NCBI RefSeq assembly: GCF_005281345.1
Contig: NZ_SZXJ01000095.1
Coordinates: forward strand, 337,872 to 401,871
DNA: 64,000 bases
Reading direction: 5' to 3'
Source: Citrobacter sp. wls619
Lineage (GTDB): Bacteria; Pseudomonadota; Gammaproteobacteria; Enterobacterales; Enterobacteriaceae
Shown: positions 48,923-57,929 of the stretch, in pieces
How positions within the stretch are numbered: position 1 is the first letter of the stretch
How the letters are laid out: every line of letters begins with the position of its first letter
Notes under the pieces: generated by a model
Seen by the model: only the letters and a program-made list of their open reading frames with translations
What the model was told of the DNA's origin: nothing
Database searches by the model: none
Program-made: the position numbers and the translations under genes

Positions 48923-51061
48923 ATGACACCGCATGTGATGAAACGAGATGGCTGTAAAGTGCCGTTTAAATCAGAGCGCATCAAAGAAGCCATTCTGCGT
49001 GCAGCTAAAGCAGCGGGAGTCGATGACGCAGATTACTGTGCCACCGTCGCAGAAGTCGTTAGCAGTCAGATGAATGAGCGCAGCCAGGTCGATATCAACG
49101 AGATCCAGACCGCGGTAGAAAACCAACTGATGTCTGGTCCGTACAAACAACTCGCCCGTGCGTACATCGAATATCGCCACGACCGTGATATACAGCGTGA
49201 AAAACGTGGCCGTCTGAACCAGGAAATTCGTGGTCTGGTTGAGCAAACCAACTCTGCTCTGCTGAATGAAAATGCCAACAAAGACAGCAAAGTGATCCCG
49301 ACCCAGCGTGACCTGCTGGCGGGTATCGTCGCCAAACATTATGCACGCCAACACCTGCTGCCGCGTGATGTCGTCCAGGCACACGAGCGTGGTGATATTC
49401 ACTATCACGACCTCGACTACTCGCCGTTCTTCCCGATGTTTAACTGCATGCTGATCGACCTGAAAGGTATGCTGACACAGGGCTTTAAGATGGGTAACGC
49501 GGAGATTGAGCCGCCAAAATCCATCTCGACCGCAACCGCCGTCACAGCACAAATCATTGCGCAGGTTGCCAGCCATATTTATGGCGGCACCACCATTAAC
49601 CGTATTGATGAAGTCCTCGCGCCCTTCGTGACCGAGAGCTTTAATAAACACCGTAAAACCGCTGAAGAGTGGCAGATCCCGGACGCTGACGGTTATGCAC
49701 ATTCCCGTACCGAGAAAGAGTGCTACGACGCATTCCAGTCCCTTGAGTATGAAGTGAATACCCTGCATACCGCTAATGGTCAGACGCCATTCGTCACCTT
49801 TGGTTTTGGCCTGGGGACCAGCTGGGAATCCCGTTTGATCCAGCAATCCATTCTGCGTAACCGCATCGCGGGACTGGGTAAAAACCGTAAAACAGCCGTC
49901 TTCCCGAAACTGGTATTCGCGATTCGTGACGGTCTGAACCACAAGTTTGGCGATCCAAACTACGACATTAAACAGCTGGCGCTGGAATGCGCAAGCAAGC
50001 GTATGTACCCGGATATCCTGAACTACGATCAGGTAGTGAAAGTCACCGGTTCGTTCAAAACCCCAATGGGCTGCCGTAGCTTCCTCGGCGTGTGGGAAAA
50101 CGAGAACGGCGAACAGGTTCACGACGGACGTAACAACCTTGGCGTTATTAGCCTGAACCTGCCACGCATCGCGCTGGAAGCCCATGGTGACGAAGCCACC
50201 TTCTGGAAACTGCTCGACGACCGTCTGATTCTGGCACGTAAAGCGCTGATGACCCGTATCGCACGTCTGGAAGGTGTGAAAGCACGCGTTGCGCCAATCC
50301 TGTATATGGAAGGTGCCTGCGGTGTTCGCCTGAAAGCGGACGATGATGTGTCTGAAATCTTTAAAAATGGCCGCGCATCCATCTCTCTGGGTTACATCGG
50401 CATTCACGAGACCATCAACGCGCTGTTTGGTGATAAGCACCTGTACGACAGCGAAGAGCTGCGCGCCAAAGGTATCGCCATTGTCGAACGTCTGCGTCAG
50501 GCTGTTGATCAGTGGAAAGACGAGACCGGCTACGGTTTCAGCCTGTACAGCACACCCAGTGAAAACCTGTGTGACCGTTTCTGTCGTCTCGATACCGCCG
50601 AATTTGGTGTGGTGCCAGGCGTAACCGACAAAGGTTACTACACCAACAGCTTCCACCTTGATGTAGAGAAGAAGGTAAACCCGTACGACAAAATCGATTT
50701 CGAAGCGCCGTACCCGCCGCTGGCAAGCGGAGGCTTCATTTGCTACGGCGAGTACCCGAATATTCAGCACAACCTGAAAGCGCTGGAAGACGTGTGGGAT
50801 TACAGCTACCAGCACGTGCCGTATTACGGGACCAACACGCCAATCGATGAGTGCTACGAATGTGGCTTTACCGGTGAGTTCGAATGCACCAGCAAAGGCT
50901 TCACCTGCCCGAAATGTGGTAACCACGACGCCGCGCGCGTATCGGTCACCCGTCGCGTATGCGGTTACTTAGGCAGCCCGGACGCCCGTCCGTTTAACGC
51001 CGGTAAGCAGGAAGAAGTGAAGCGCCGCGTTAAGCATTTAGGTAATGGGCAGATAGGTTAA
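48923..51061 (+). CDS. nrdD: anaerobic ribonucleoside-triphosphate reductase, catalytic subunit
   Basis: 712 aa from the ATG 5 bp after GGAG; the frame opens two codons earlier. N-terminal ATP-cone (VMKRDGCKVPFKSERIKEAI), class III core, C-terminal zinc site (CYECGFTGEFEC and CPKCG) and glycyl-radical loop RRVCGYLGSPDARPFNAGKQ. Reduces NTPs to dNTPs without oxygen, using formate; the radical is installed by NrdG. Confidence 0.98.
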   Translation: MTPHVMKRDGCKVPFKSERIKEAILRAAKAAGVDDADYCATVAEVVSSQMNERSQVDINEIQTAVENQLMSGPYKQLARAYIEYRHDRDIQREKRGRLNQEIRGLVEQTNSALLNENANKDSKVIPTQRDLLAGIVAKHYARQHLLPRDVVQAHERGDIHYHDLDYSPFFPMFNCMLIDLKGMLTQGFKMGNAEIEPPKSISTATAVTAQIIAQVASHIYGGTTINRIDEVLAPFVTESFNKHRKTAEEWQIPDADGYAHSRTEKECYDAFQSLEYEVNTLHTANGQTPFVTFGFGLGTSWESRLIQQSILRNRIAGLGKNRKTAVFPKLVFAIRDGLNHKFGDPNYDIKQLALECASKRMYPDILNYDQVVKVTGSFKTPMGCRSFLGVWENENGEQVHDGRNNLGVISLNLPRIALEAHGDEATFWKLLDDRLILARKALMTRIARLEGVKARVAPILYMEGACGVRLKADDDVSEIFKNGRASISLGYIGIHETINALFGDKHLYDSEELRAKGIAIVERLRQAVDQWKDETGYGFSLYSTPSENLCDRFCRLDTAEFGVVPGVTDKGYYTNSFHLDVEKKVNPYDKIDFEAPYPPLASGGFICYGEYPNIQHNLKALEDVWDYSYQHVPYYGTNTPIDECYECGFTGEFECTSKGFTCPKCGNHDAARVSVTRRVCGYLGSPDARPFNAGKQEEVKRRVKHLGNGQIG

Positions 51062-51075
51062 TTTCGACAGTATTA

Positions 51076-51112
51076 TTGCCCGGCAATGCGATGCTTTTCG
51101 GGCCATTTTTTC
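51076..51112 (+). terminator. hairpin with T-run after nrdD
   Basis: GCCCG (51078-51082) pairs with CGGGC (51099-51103), enclosing an inner GCA/TGC pair, followed by ATTTTTT. Confidence 0.6.
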
Positions 51113-51129
51113 CGCAACGCAATTCACGT

Positions 51130-51220
51130 CATAGCAAGGCAGCAAATGAGTGGGTCCCGGGGAGCTTACATAAGTAAGTGACTCGGGCACACGAATGCAG
51201 CTAACGCAGCTATGGCGCGA
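51130..51220. repeat. ERIC element, partly degenerate
   Basis: GGAGCTTACATAAGTAAGTG followed by ACTCGGGCACACGAATGCAG matches the ERIC core; the arms are eroded. It lies between nrdD and nrdG. Confidence 0.8.
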
Positions 51221-51245
51221 ATTGATAAGCGGATGAGAAGCAAAA

Positions 51246-51710
51246 ATGAGGTTTCATCAATATTATCCCGTCGATATCGTTAACGGCCCAGGAACCCGCT
51301 GCACCCTGTTTGTTTCAGGGTGCGTGCACGAATGCCCCGGTTGCTATAACAAAAGCACATGGCGGTTAAACTCCGGTCTGCCATTTACCAAAGAGATGGA
51401 AGACAAGATCGTTGCCGATCTGAACGACACGCGGATCCCTCGCCAGGGTATTTCGCTGTCCGGCGGCGATCCGCTGCATCCGCAAAACGTGCCGGATATC
51501 CTGCAATTGGTACAGCGTATTCGCGCTGAGTGTCCGGGAAAAGATATCTGGGTGTGGACCGGTTACAAGCTTGATGAACTCAACGCCGCGCAAATGCAGG
51601 TGGTGGATCTCATCAACGTGCTGGTCGATGGCAAATTTGTGCAGGATCTTAAAGACCCGGCGCTAATCTGGCGCGGCAGCAGCAACCAGGTTGTACATCA
51701 TTTGCGTTAA
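51246..51710 (+). CDS. nrdG: anaerobic ribonucleotide reductase-activating enzyme (radical SAM)
   Basis: 154 aa with the radical SAM cluster motif in SGCVHECPGCYN (CxxxCxxC) and ISLSGGDPLHP. It uses S-adenosylmethionine and a 4Fe-4S cluster to form the glycyl radical on NrdD. Convergent with the RelE-type toxin gene 3 bp later. Confidence 0.97.
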   Translation: MRFHQYYPVDIVNGPGTRCTLFVSGCVHECPGCYNKSTWRLNSGLPFTKEMEDKIVADLNDTRIPRQGISLSGGDPLHPQNVPDILQLVQRIRAECPGKDIWVWTGYKLDELNAAQMQVVDLINVLVDGKFVQDLKDPALIWRGSSNQVVHHLR

Positions 51711-51713
51711 TCG

Positions 51714-51998
51714 CTAAAGCCGTTTGTTTGCATCGTGATAAACGGCTGAATGTTCTCGCTTGCCGACCGCGACAACAAACACGATCACAACCTCATCCCG
51801 AACCTGGTACACCAGACGATAGCCGGACGACTTGAGCTTAATTTTATAGCAATCTGGAAGAGCGTTTAAACGGGCAGAGTCAATTCTGGGGTTCAACAAC
51901 ACGTCGGCCAACTTCTTCTTAAACTGAGCCTTCACCGTATCACCCAGTTTATGCCACTCTTTTAAGGCTCTCGGGTCGAATTCCAGTTCATAAGTCAT
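51714..51998 (-). CDS. RelE-family toxin
   Basis: 94 aa, basic, with the RelE/ParE fold pattern MTYELEFDPRALKEWHKLGD, a central YKIKLKSSGYRLVYQVRDE and the C-terminal VVAVGKREHSAVY; the Lys/Arg and Tyr positions agree with RelE-type ribosome-dependent mRNA interferases. It overlaps its antitoxin gene by 11 bp. Confidence 0.9.
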   Translation of the reverse strand: MTYELEFDPRALKEWHKLGDTVKAQFKKKLADVLLNPRIDSARLNALPDCYKIKLKSSGYRLVYQVRDEVVIVFVVAVGKREHSAVYHDANKRL

Positions 51999-52230
51999 CC
52001 AGACTAACCTTGATTCCCTTTTGCGGGCTGGCCAGCCTCTCCCGGACTGTCTGAATCAGTGCATCTTCACTGTCGCTAACGGTAACGGTTTTCACTGGCA
52101 TTCGCCCCGTTTCCGCGACGTACTGAAACAGTAATCGCACGGCTTCCGTTGGCGTAATGTTCAGTTTTTCCAGCACGGCATAAGCCTCATTTTTGAGTTT
52201 TTCATCCAGACGGACGTTCAGCGTGGCCAT
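51988..52230 (-). CDS. RelB/DinJ-family antitoxin
   Basis: 80 aa, N-terminal ribbon-helix-helix MATLNVRLDEKLKNEAYAVL followed by ITPTEAVRLLFQYVAETGRM, and an acidic C-terminal tail (KVSLDDL) that would wrap the toxin. First gene of the pair, preceded by a palindromic operator. Inserted between nrdG and the amino-sugar-acid operon. Confidence 0.92.
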   Translation of the reverse strand: MATLNVRLDEKLKNEAYAVLEKLNITPTEAVRLLFQYVAETGRMPVKTVTVSDSEDALIQTVRERLASPQKGIKVSLDDL

Positions 52231-52253
52231 TATGCCTCCAGTAGAATCGAATG

Positions 52254-52275
52254 TGTAATGCAGTTTAGCATTACA
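52254..52275. promoter_or_regulatory. operator of the relBE-type pair
   Basis: TGTAATGC-AGTTTA-GCATTACA is a perfect 8-bp inverted repeat 24 bp upstream of the antitoxin start; an extra ACATTACA half-site follows. Expected autorepression by the RelB-RelE complex. Confidence 0.75.
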
Positions 52276-52307
52276 TTCACATTACATCGAATTCTGGAAA
52301 ACGCCTC

Positions 52308-54221
52308 TCAAAAACGACTCACGCACTCCATCGCAACCGCTTTGAACTCAGTGAAATTCCGACACGCGCAGAGTCTGGTCATCGCGCGCTCGCGCAGGAA
52401 GGTGACGAAAATATCGTAAATGGCCATCGCCTCTTCATATTCGCTTTTACTAATGGCGAGCAAGAAAATCACGTGTGCCGTTTCATCGCCCCAGGCAATA
52501 CCCTGCGGGGCGAGGATGGTGTAGACCACCGTTTTCTTTGCCAGCAAGCCGAGCGCATGCGGCAGGGCAATGCTGTCGCCCAACATGGTGCTGACAATGG
52601 CCTCGCGTTCAACAACCGAATCAAGAAACTCCGCGTCGACAAAACCTTCATCCTGCAACTGGTGGCATAACGTTTTGAACAGCGTTTGCTGATCCATGGT
52701 GCCGTCGATAACACGAAAGTGGGCAGCGTCGAAAAACTTGTTCAGCATCCACGGACGGGTTCGGTCCACCAGCACCAGTTTGCCGATTTGCTCCAGTTGA
52801 TAATCGGTAGGAAACGGCGCAATCATCACTACAGGCTTATCTTTTTCACCGATCCGCGCGGTAGAGATGACAAAATCTTCGCTGATGCACTCCCGCTGTT
52901 CGTAGTCGCGCAGCGTTACGGTATCGACGATTTCTATCTGTGGATACTTACGCGCCAGCACCGCTTCAATCATCCGCACCATCGCATTTCCCGCATCACA
53001 GACCAACAGCACACGCGGTTGACGCTGGTAACCGATGTTGTAACTACGCTCAAGCCCAACGCCGATATGCAGCACGAGGAAGCCAATTTCATTTTCACTG
53101 ATGCTGTACGGCGTATATTTTCCCCATCCCGAGACGGCGGCCAGCGTCATATCCCATGCCATCGGGTAGTGCTGTTTAATATTTTCCAGCAACGGATTGG
53201 GGATCATTATCTGGTAACGCACCCGGGTGATCATCGTCCTAATATGTGTCAGCAGGTCAGCATGTAACTGTTTATCATTCAACAGGTTGTAGTTGTACTG
53301 ACTGTTGATAAAACGCAGGATGTAATTGACCAGCGCTTCGTCATCATCGGCATTAATGGCGCTGGGCGCAATCCCCTGTACCTGACGGGCGGCAATGTGT
53401 ACCTGAAGCCAGTTTTCTTCATACACGGAAAGCGGCTTGTCTGCCAGTTGGTGCAAAATCCCCGCTATCTCTCTTGCCGCCAGGCACACCGCCTGTTCAG
53501 TTTCTTCAGCGGCAAACTCAGGCAGTGGATACCCTTCGCTAATCCGCCGGATAGCCACCGCACAGTACAAGCGCAGAAACAGCTCGCCCTCATCGGTCAG
53601 ACGAATATGAAAACGGGCAAAAATATCCTCTAAAACCGGCTGTAGTTGCTCAGGTATCCCGGCATTAAGCGCCTCTTGCGTCACTAACGGATGCTGCGGA
53701 TCCTGCTGCGCCAGCGTCCATAGCAGATCGGTCAAACAGGCGCGGATCGCCATCTCGCTGCCGAACAGCTTCATGCCGTGACGGGGACGCGTTTCCAGCG
53801 TCAGATGATAACGTTGCAGATGTTCACGGACTTCAGCCATATCGTTTTGCAGCGTCGCACGACTGATAAACCATTCATCAGCTAAATCTTCAAGCTTCAG
53901 TGAAAAGGCCGACGTCAGAAAACGCACCACCAGCCAGTGTATCCGTTCCTGGCTGGTCCGCGGGATACGCAGCAACGTATTGGGCTGCTGCGTTTGCAGG
54001 GTGTGAAAGCTTGCCGGGTCGTCAATTTTGAGCTGATAACCGCTGCCCCTGCTGAGAACAAACTGCGCACCATACTGAGTAAGCAGCGCGTTTAGCGCGG
54101 TAATATCCGCACGTACGGTGCGTGTAGAAACCGACAACCGCTGCGCCAGCTCGTCCTGTGGAAGCGCTTCGTTTTGCAGCATGCCAAACAGCTGCGCTAA
54201 ACGTTGGTTGGGGAATCGCAC
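52308..54221 (-). CDS. PRD-containing regulator with EIIB- and EIIA-like domains (637 aa)
   Basis: Domain order: two N-terminal winged HTHs (residues about 5-65 and 85-155, ELAQRLSVSTRTVRADI), two PRDs (about 185-290 and 295-395), an EIIB(Gat)-like domain with VLLVCDAGNAMVR (C408) and a C-terminal EIIA(Fru/Mtl)-like domain with H555 (IALPHA). This is the MtlR-type layout, so activity is set by PTS phosphorylation. PRD-1 has Cys220 at its first expected His position (RLYCAVAIRR), the others (H275, H326, H385) remain. It is the last gene of the minus-strand operon, 21 bp after the aldolase gene. Confidence 0.88.
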   Translation of the reverse strand: MRFPNQRLAQLFGMLQNEALPQDELAQRLSVSTRTVRADITALNALLTQYGAQFVLSRGSGYQLKIDDPASFHTLQTQQPNTLLRIPRTSQERIHWLVVRFLTSAFSLKLEDLADEWFISRATLQNDMAEVREHLQRYHLTLETRPRHGMKLFGSEMAIRACLTDLLWTLAQQDPQHPLVTQEALNAGIPEQLQPVLEDIFARFHIRLTDEGELFLRLYCAVAIRRISEGYPLPEFAAEETEQAVCLAAREIAGILHQLADKPLSVYEENWLQVHIAARQVQGIAPSAINADDDEALVNYILRFINSQYNYNLLNDKQLHADLLTHIRTMITRVRYQIMIPNPLLENIKQHYPMAWDMTLAAVSGWGKYTPYSISENEIGFLVLHIGVGLERSYNIGYQRQPRVLLVCDAGNAMVRMIEAVLARKYPQIEIVDTVTLRDYEQRECISEDFVISTARIGEKDKPVVMIAPFPTDYQLEQIGKLVLVDRTRPWMLNKFFDAAHFRVIDGTMDQQTLFKTLCHQLQDEGFVDAEFLDSVVEREAIVSTMLGDSIALPHALGLLAKKTVVYTILAPQGIAWGDETAHVIFLLAISKSEYEEAMAIYDIFVTFLRERAMTRLCACRNFTEFKAVAMECVSRF

Positions 54222-54242
54222 GTCAGTTTCCTCATCTTTCAG

Positions 54243-54983
54243 TTAGCCTACGCAGGCCCGGGTCATCGCCAGCAGTTGACGTACGTCGTCCGGGCGGGTG
54301 TTACCACTCACCTTATCAATAATCGAACTATAGATGTGAGGAATGATTTTGCTCACTCCGGCATCGAGGGCGATCTGCAGGATTTCAGTGAAATTATCCA
54401 AATCGATCCCGCCGGTTGGCTCCAGCCAGAAGTCATAACGGGCACAGGCCTGCGCAACCGCAATATACTCGTCACGGCACTTCAGGCCGCCCATCGGGAA
54501 GTATTTAATTGAGCTACCGCCCATGTCTTTGAGCAACGCAATCGCAGTTTCTACCGGCACAATACCGTCCGGCGTCTGGCTGCTCAATGGACCCGTGGAG
54601 ATTTTCACCCTGCCCGGCGTGCCGGTTGGCGAGACCAGACCGTTGACCACTGTCTCCTGCTGGCCCAGCAGCGCACGGCTGGTTGCCACACCGGTAAACA
54701 CCTGATTAACATGCTGAGGCTGCACCTGGCGGGAAATTTCGCTGACCATCGCCGACTGGTTCGGATCGCCCGCCCCCAGCCCCACGGAGAGCGCATTGTC
54801 GATAAGGGCTGCGTATTCACGCATATCCGCTACCGCACTTGCGACATCCGGGTAATTTTTTGACAACACGCCAACCAGCACGTGTCCTTCCGCCGCCGCG
54901 TAAATATCCCGGGCATTTTCTTTGGAGCCGGCCAGTACATTCAGACAGACGCGATCGCGATAAAAGTTAGGGGTCAGTTTCAT
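54243..54983 (-). CDS. DgaF-like KDPG/KDGP aldolase-family lyase (246 aa)
   Basis: Class I aldolase-type TIM barrel, similar to Salmonella DgaF and the enterococcal EF_0839 family. The likely Schiff-base Lys is K160 in SSIKYFPMGG, with a glycine-rich GLGAGDPNQS and EPTGGIDLDNF phosphate-binding region. It would split a 2-keto-3-deoxy-6-phosphosugar acid to pyruvate and glyceraldehyde 3-phosphate. Its start overlaps the stop of the PLP enzyme (ATGA). It was assigned by similarity; substrate is inferred. Confidence 0.88.
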   Translation of the reverse strand: MKLTPNFYRDRVCLNVLAGSKENARDIYAAAEGHVLVGVLSKNYPDVASAVADMREYAALIDNALSVGLGAGDPNQSAMVSEISRQVQPQHVNQVFTGVATSRALLGQQETVVNGLVSPTGTPGRVKISTGPLSSQTPDGIVPVETAIALLKDMGGSSIKYFPMGGLKCRDEYIAVAQACARYDFWLEPTGGIDLDNFTEILQIALDAGVSKIIPHIYSSIIDKVSGNTRPDDVRQLLAMTRACVG

Positions 54984-56098
54984 GCTTTTTTCTCCTGCAA
55001 AATCACTTCGCCAATTCGACGGGCCACAATCTCCAGCTGCGCACGATCGACGCTGCGCACATCCGCCTCGATAATGCCTTCGTTGGCTTTGTAACCACGG
55101 AAGTAAATCGCGTACTCCCCCTGCTTCAGCGCATCAACCAGTTCGCCGGTGGCGATCCCGGTTACCGCTTCGTCAAACTTAATTTCCGTGCGCGCGATGT
55201 CACGCCCTGCGCTGTCCCACACAACACGAGCGCTCACGCCATTCAGGGCATTCAACGCCTCTATAAACGGCGTCATTTTTTCTACCATCTCCGCACCGCT
55301 CTCTTTCTGCGCGCTTAGGTACAGTTCGATAGCGCAGGTCAAACCGAGGATGCCTTCTTTGCCGACCTTCATTGCCCGGCCAATGCCCGCCGTCTGGCGC
55401 TTGACCCATTCAACATACTGCGTTTTGCCAATCACCAGACCGCTGGTTGGCCCTTCGATCGCCTTCGCACCGCTGTAAATGACCAGGTCCGCGCCGACAC
55501 GGTAGTAGCACTGCAAATCCTCTTCCGCCGCCGCATCCACGATCAGCGGCAGATTATGCGTACGCGCAACCACCGCAGCCTGCTCCACGCTAAGCATACT
55601 TTTCTGTACACAGTGGTGCGATTTGATATACAGAATCGCCGCCGTGCGCGGTGTAATAGCCGCAGCCAGCTGCGCCGCCGAACATTCGTTGGCATAGCCC
55701 GCTTCCACTAACTTGCCGCCACCGAGCGCCACCATCGTGCCAACCGGGGCGCCGAAGTTAACGTTGTGGCCTTTGGGCAGTACGATTTCGTTGTTATCGA
55801 CAGGCGTCACATGCAGGTTTTCCAATAGCCAGTCACTGTCTTTAACCAGCACCGCCGCCACCGACTGGGCAATCCCTGCCGAGGCACAGGAAACGACGGT
55901 TGCCCCTTCCACATCCAGTAACTTCGCGATGTAGTCACCGGTTTTGTTGACCAGGTCTTTCATCTCAAAGTATTGATTCATCCCCGCCATTGCAGCCTGA
56001 ATCACTTCCGGTCGTGGCGTGGAAACGCCGAGCGCCGTCATGCGGCCTGATGTATTAATCACCTGTTTTAAATCGTACTTCTCAAAAATCGAAGGCAT
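54980..56098 (-). CDS. DgaE/SelA-like PLP-dependent lyase (372 aa)
   Basis: Fold type I PLP enzyme of the SelA-related family. K212 (IYSGAKAIEGPTSG) is the likely internal aldimine and D188 (VDAAAEED) the pyridine-N partner. Salmonella DgaE in this family removes ammonia from D-glucosaminate 6-phosphate; the equivalent elimination on a 2-amino-sugar acid phosphate is the natural prediction. It overlaps the amidohydrolase gene by 17 bp and the aldolase gene by 4 bp, so the three are tightly coupled. Confidence 0.88.
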   Translation of the reverse strand: MPSIFEKYDLKQVINTSGRMTALGVSTPRPEVIQAAMAGMNQYFEMKDLVNKTGDYIAKLLDVEGATVVSCASAGIAQSVAAVLVKDSDWLLENLHVTPVDNNEIVLPKGHNVNFGAPVGTMVALGGGKLVEAGYANECSAAQLAAAITPRTAAILYIKSHHCVQKSMLSVEQAAVVARTHNLPLIVDAAAEEDLQCYYRVGADLVIYSGAKAIEGPTSGLVIGKTQYVEWVKRQTAGIGRAMKVGKEGILGLTCAIELYLSAQKESGAEMVEKMTPFIEALNALNGVSARVVWDSAGRDIARTEIKFDEAVTGIATGELVDALKQGEYAIYFRGYKANEGIIEADVRSVDRAQLEIVARRIGEVILQEKKA

Positions 56099-57215
56099 GT
56101 TCCGCGCTCCCTTGTTCGGTCATATAGCCCTTGCCCGCACGTATTGCGGCAAGCGGCACCAGCAGTTGTTCAGCCTGCAGGCTGTCGTTTTCGGCATCTA
56201 CCAGCACGCCAGGCTGGCGCTTAAGCGTAAAGAGGGTCAGATCGGCATCCAGCCCCGCCTGCAGTCGGCCCTTGTTTATCAGACGCAGACCATCGGCGGC
56301 ATTGGCGGTTACGCATTCAATGACCTGCGGTAGCGACATGCCAATAGCGAGAAACTTCGACATCACATTCGCCAAGGAATGCACCGGGCCACTGATGCGG
56401 TTGCGACAGTAAATATCGGAACTGATGGTGTGCGGCAGAATACCCAGTTCGATAGCGCGTTTCGCCACCGCAAAGCTGAGGCTGGCTGTACCGTGCCCAA
56501 CGTCCAGACGAACCCCGCGCGAAATCGCCCGTGTCACCGATGCACGCAGCTCACCTTCCGGTGTCAGAATGCGGTTTGGCTTGCCGTTGTAGCAGTGGGT
56601 GATGATGTCGCCCGCCATCAGGCGTTCGGCAATCTCATCCAGATCCGGCGGGTTGTTGCCGATATGCACCATCAGCGGCAGGTCGCCGTTCTGCGCCTGC
56701 ATCGCTTTGGCGCGCTCCAGCGGCGTGATGCCGTTTTCACCGACTACGCTGCTGCTCATGCGCGCCTTCAGGCCGACGATAAAATCGGGGTGGCGTTTCA
56801 CCGCCTGCTGCACCGCATCGGCGTCGATATTGGCCATGTTAGCCAGTTCGTTTTGGGCAATAAGCCCAACGCGGGAGATATTCAGCAGCGCATACACCTC
56901 GGTGGCGGCATCGCGCGTCAGCGTGTAAAAATCGTCAATATCATCAGCGCCAGTACTGCCCGCATCCACCACCGTAGTGACGCCGGTGGCAATGCCGACG
57001 CTGTCGGGTTGGTCATGATAAATCGGGGATTTGGGATAACAGTGGACGTGGGAATCAATCCAGCCTGCGCTGACGTAGCACTCACCGCCCAGCTCGATAG
57101 TTTTCAGCGCCGGGCCATCAACGTCGCCCAACGCCGCGATTTTGCCGTCCCTGAGCGCAATATCGCTCAGCGTATCGTCAACCAGACGCGCACGGCGCAG
57201 GAGTAAATCAAACAT
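56082..57215 (-). CDS. amidohydrolase of the EF_0837/cog3964 type (377 aa)
   Basis: A complete binuclear metal set is visible: H56-x-H58 (DSHVHCY), K150 in VGLKAR as carboxylated Lys, H184 (MVHIGN), H207 (THCYNG) and D267 (SSDIYC). This family is often mislabelled dihydroorotase; some members hydrolyse acylated D-amino or hydroxy acids (recalled, not checked). Here it likely removes an acyl group from the imported compound before the PLP lyase acts. A REP element separates it from the upstream DUF4310 gene. Confidence 0.85.
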   Translation of the reverse strand: MFDLLLRRARLVDDTLSDIALRDGKIAALGDVDGPALKTIELGGECYVSAGWIDSHVHCYPKSPIYHDQPDSVGIATGVTTVVDAGSTGADDIDDFYTLTRDAATEVYALLNISRVGLIAQNELANMANIDADAVQQAVKRHPDFIVGLKARMSSSVVGENGITPLERAKAMQAQNGDLPLMVHIGNNPPDLDEIAERLMAGDIITHCYNGKPNRILTPEGELRASVTRAISRGVRLDVGHGTASLSFAVAKRAIELGILPHTISSDIYCRNRISGPVHSLANVMSKFLAIGMSLPQVIECVTANAADGLRLINKGRLQAGLDADLTLFTLKRQPGVLVDAENDSLQAEQLLVPLAAIRAGKGYMTEQGSAEHAFDF

Positions 57216-57227
57216 CGCTCTCTCCTT

Positions 57228-57263
57228 TGCCGGATGGCGGCGTAACCGCCTTATCCGGCCTGC
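57228..57263. repeat. single REP unit inside the operon
   Basis: TTGCCGGATGGCGGCGTAAC / CGCCTTATCCGGCCTGCA between DUF4310 and the amidohydrolase; it may give the transporter and enzyme halves different mRNA stability. Confidence 0.85.
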
Positions 57264-57273
57264 AAATCAACAG

Positions 57274-57918
57274 TTAGCTAATAGCAATCGGGAAGATGGA
57301 CCCGAGGATCATTGCGCCGAGGATCGCCCCGCCGGTAATCGGTTTTTGCCACAGATAAAACAGCAGCGCGCCCGCCAGAGAACCGATCCCGATAGGAATA
57401 GAAGCCGTCATGGCGCTGAGGATAATCAACGGTCCGAGGAAGCGGCCGGAGGCGTTACCGGCCCCCATCATGACGTCCGCACCGTAGGTTGAGTCGCTCT
57501 GGTTGATGGTGAACTTACGCGCCAGAATGATGATGTAGCCAATCGCCAGACCAATCACCAGACCGGTGACCAGTGAGGCGGCAAAATTGGCGACCGGGAA
57601 AATAATGCCCGCGCCCAATAACAGCGCCGGAACGCCTAGCCCAACACCGGTCTGAATCGCCCCGCCAATGTCCAAAATCCCCACCAACGAACCTTCAATG
57701 ATGCGGGCAAACAGGAAACTTGCGCCAAAAGCCGCTACCGCGCCGTAGGAGCCGGTGTCCATTCCCGCTTTAAGCATCGCCACAAACGCCACTTCGTTAA
57801 ATGCGCCAATACCATACAGGTAGTACATGTGCGTTCCGGCAAAGACGCCGGAAGAGAGCAGGCCAACGAAGATCGGGAACGACCAGTCGGCAAACCAAAA
57901 ACCTTTATTCTGTTCCAT
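57274..57918 (-). CDS. DUF4310-type membrane protein, probable permease component (214 aa)
   Basis: About six hydrophobic segments rich in Gly/Ala (FPIFVGLLSSGVFAGTHMYY, VGLGVPALLLGAGIIFPV, LVTGLVIGLAIGYIIIL, GALLFYLWQKPITGGAILGA). It matches the conserved neighbour family EF_0833 from memory. It lies 11 bp after the DUF4311 gene and always seems to travel with it. Together they have the size and layout of a two-subunit membrane transporter; the mechanism is unknown. Confidence 0.8.
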   Translation of the reverse strand: MEQNKGFWFADWSFPIFVGLLSSGVFAGTHMYYLYGIGAFNEVAFVAMLKAGMDTGSYGAVAAFGASFLFARIIEGSLVGILDIGGAIQTGVGLGVPALLLGAGIIFPVANFAASLVTGLVIGLAIGYIIILARKFTINQSDSTYGADVMMGAGNASGRFLGPLIILSAMTASIPIGIGSLAGALLFYLWQKPITGGAILGAMILGSIFPIAIS

Positions 57919-57929
57919 GATGGCCTCCG

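Noticed and set aside
48971..50926. 651-codon open frame antisense to nrdD
   Set aside because: Same shadow effect; nrdD is certain by its motifs and fills the region.
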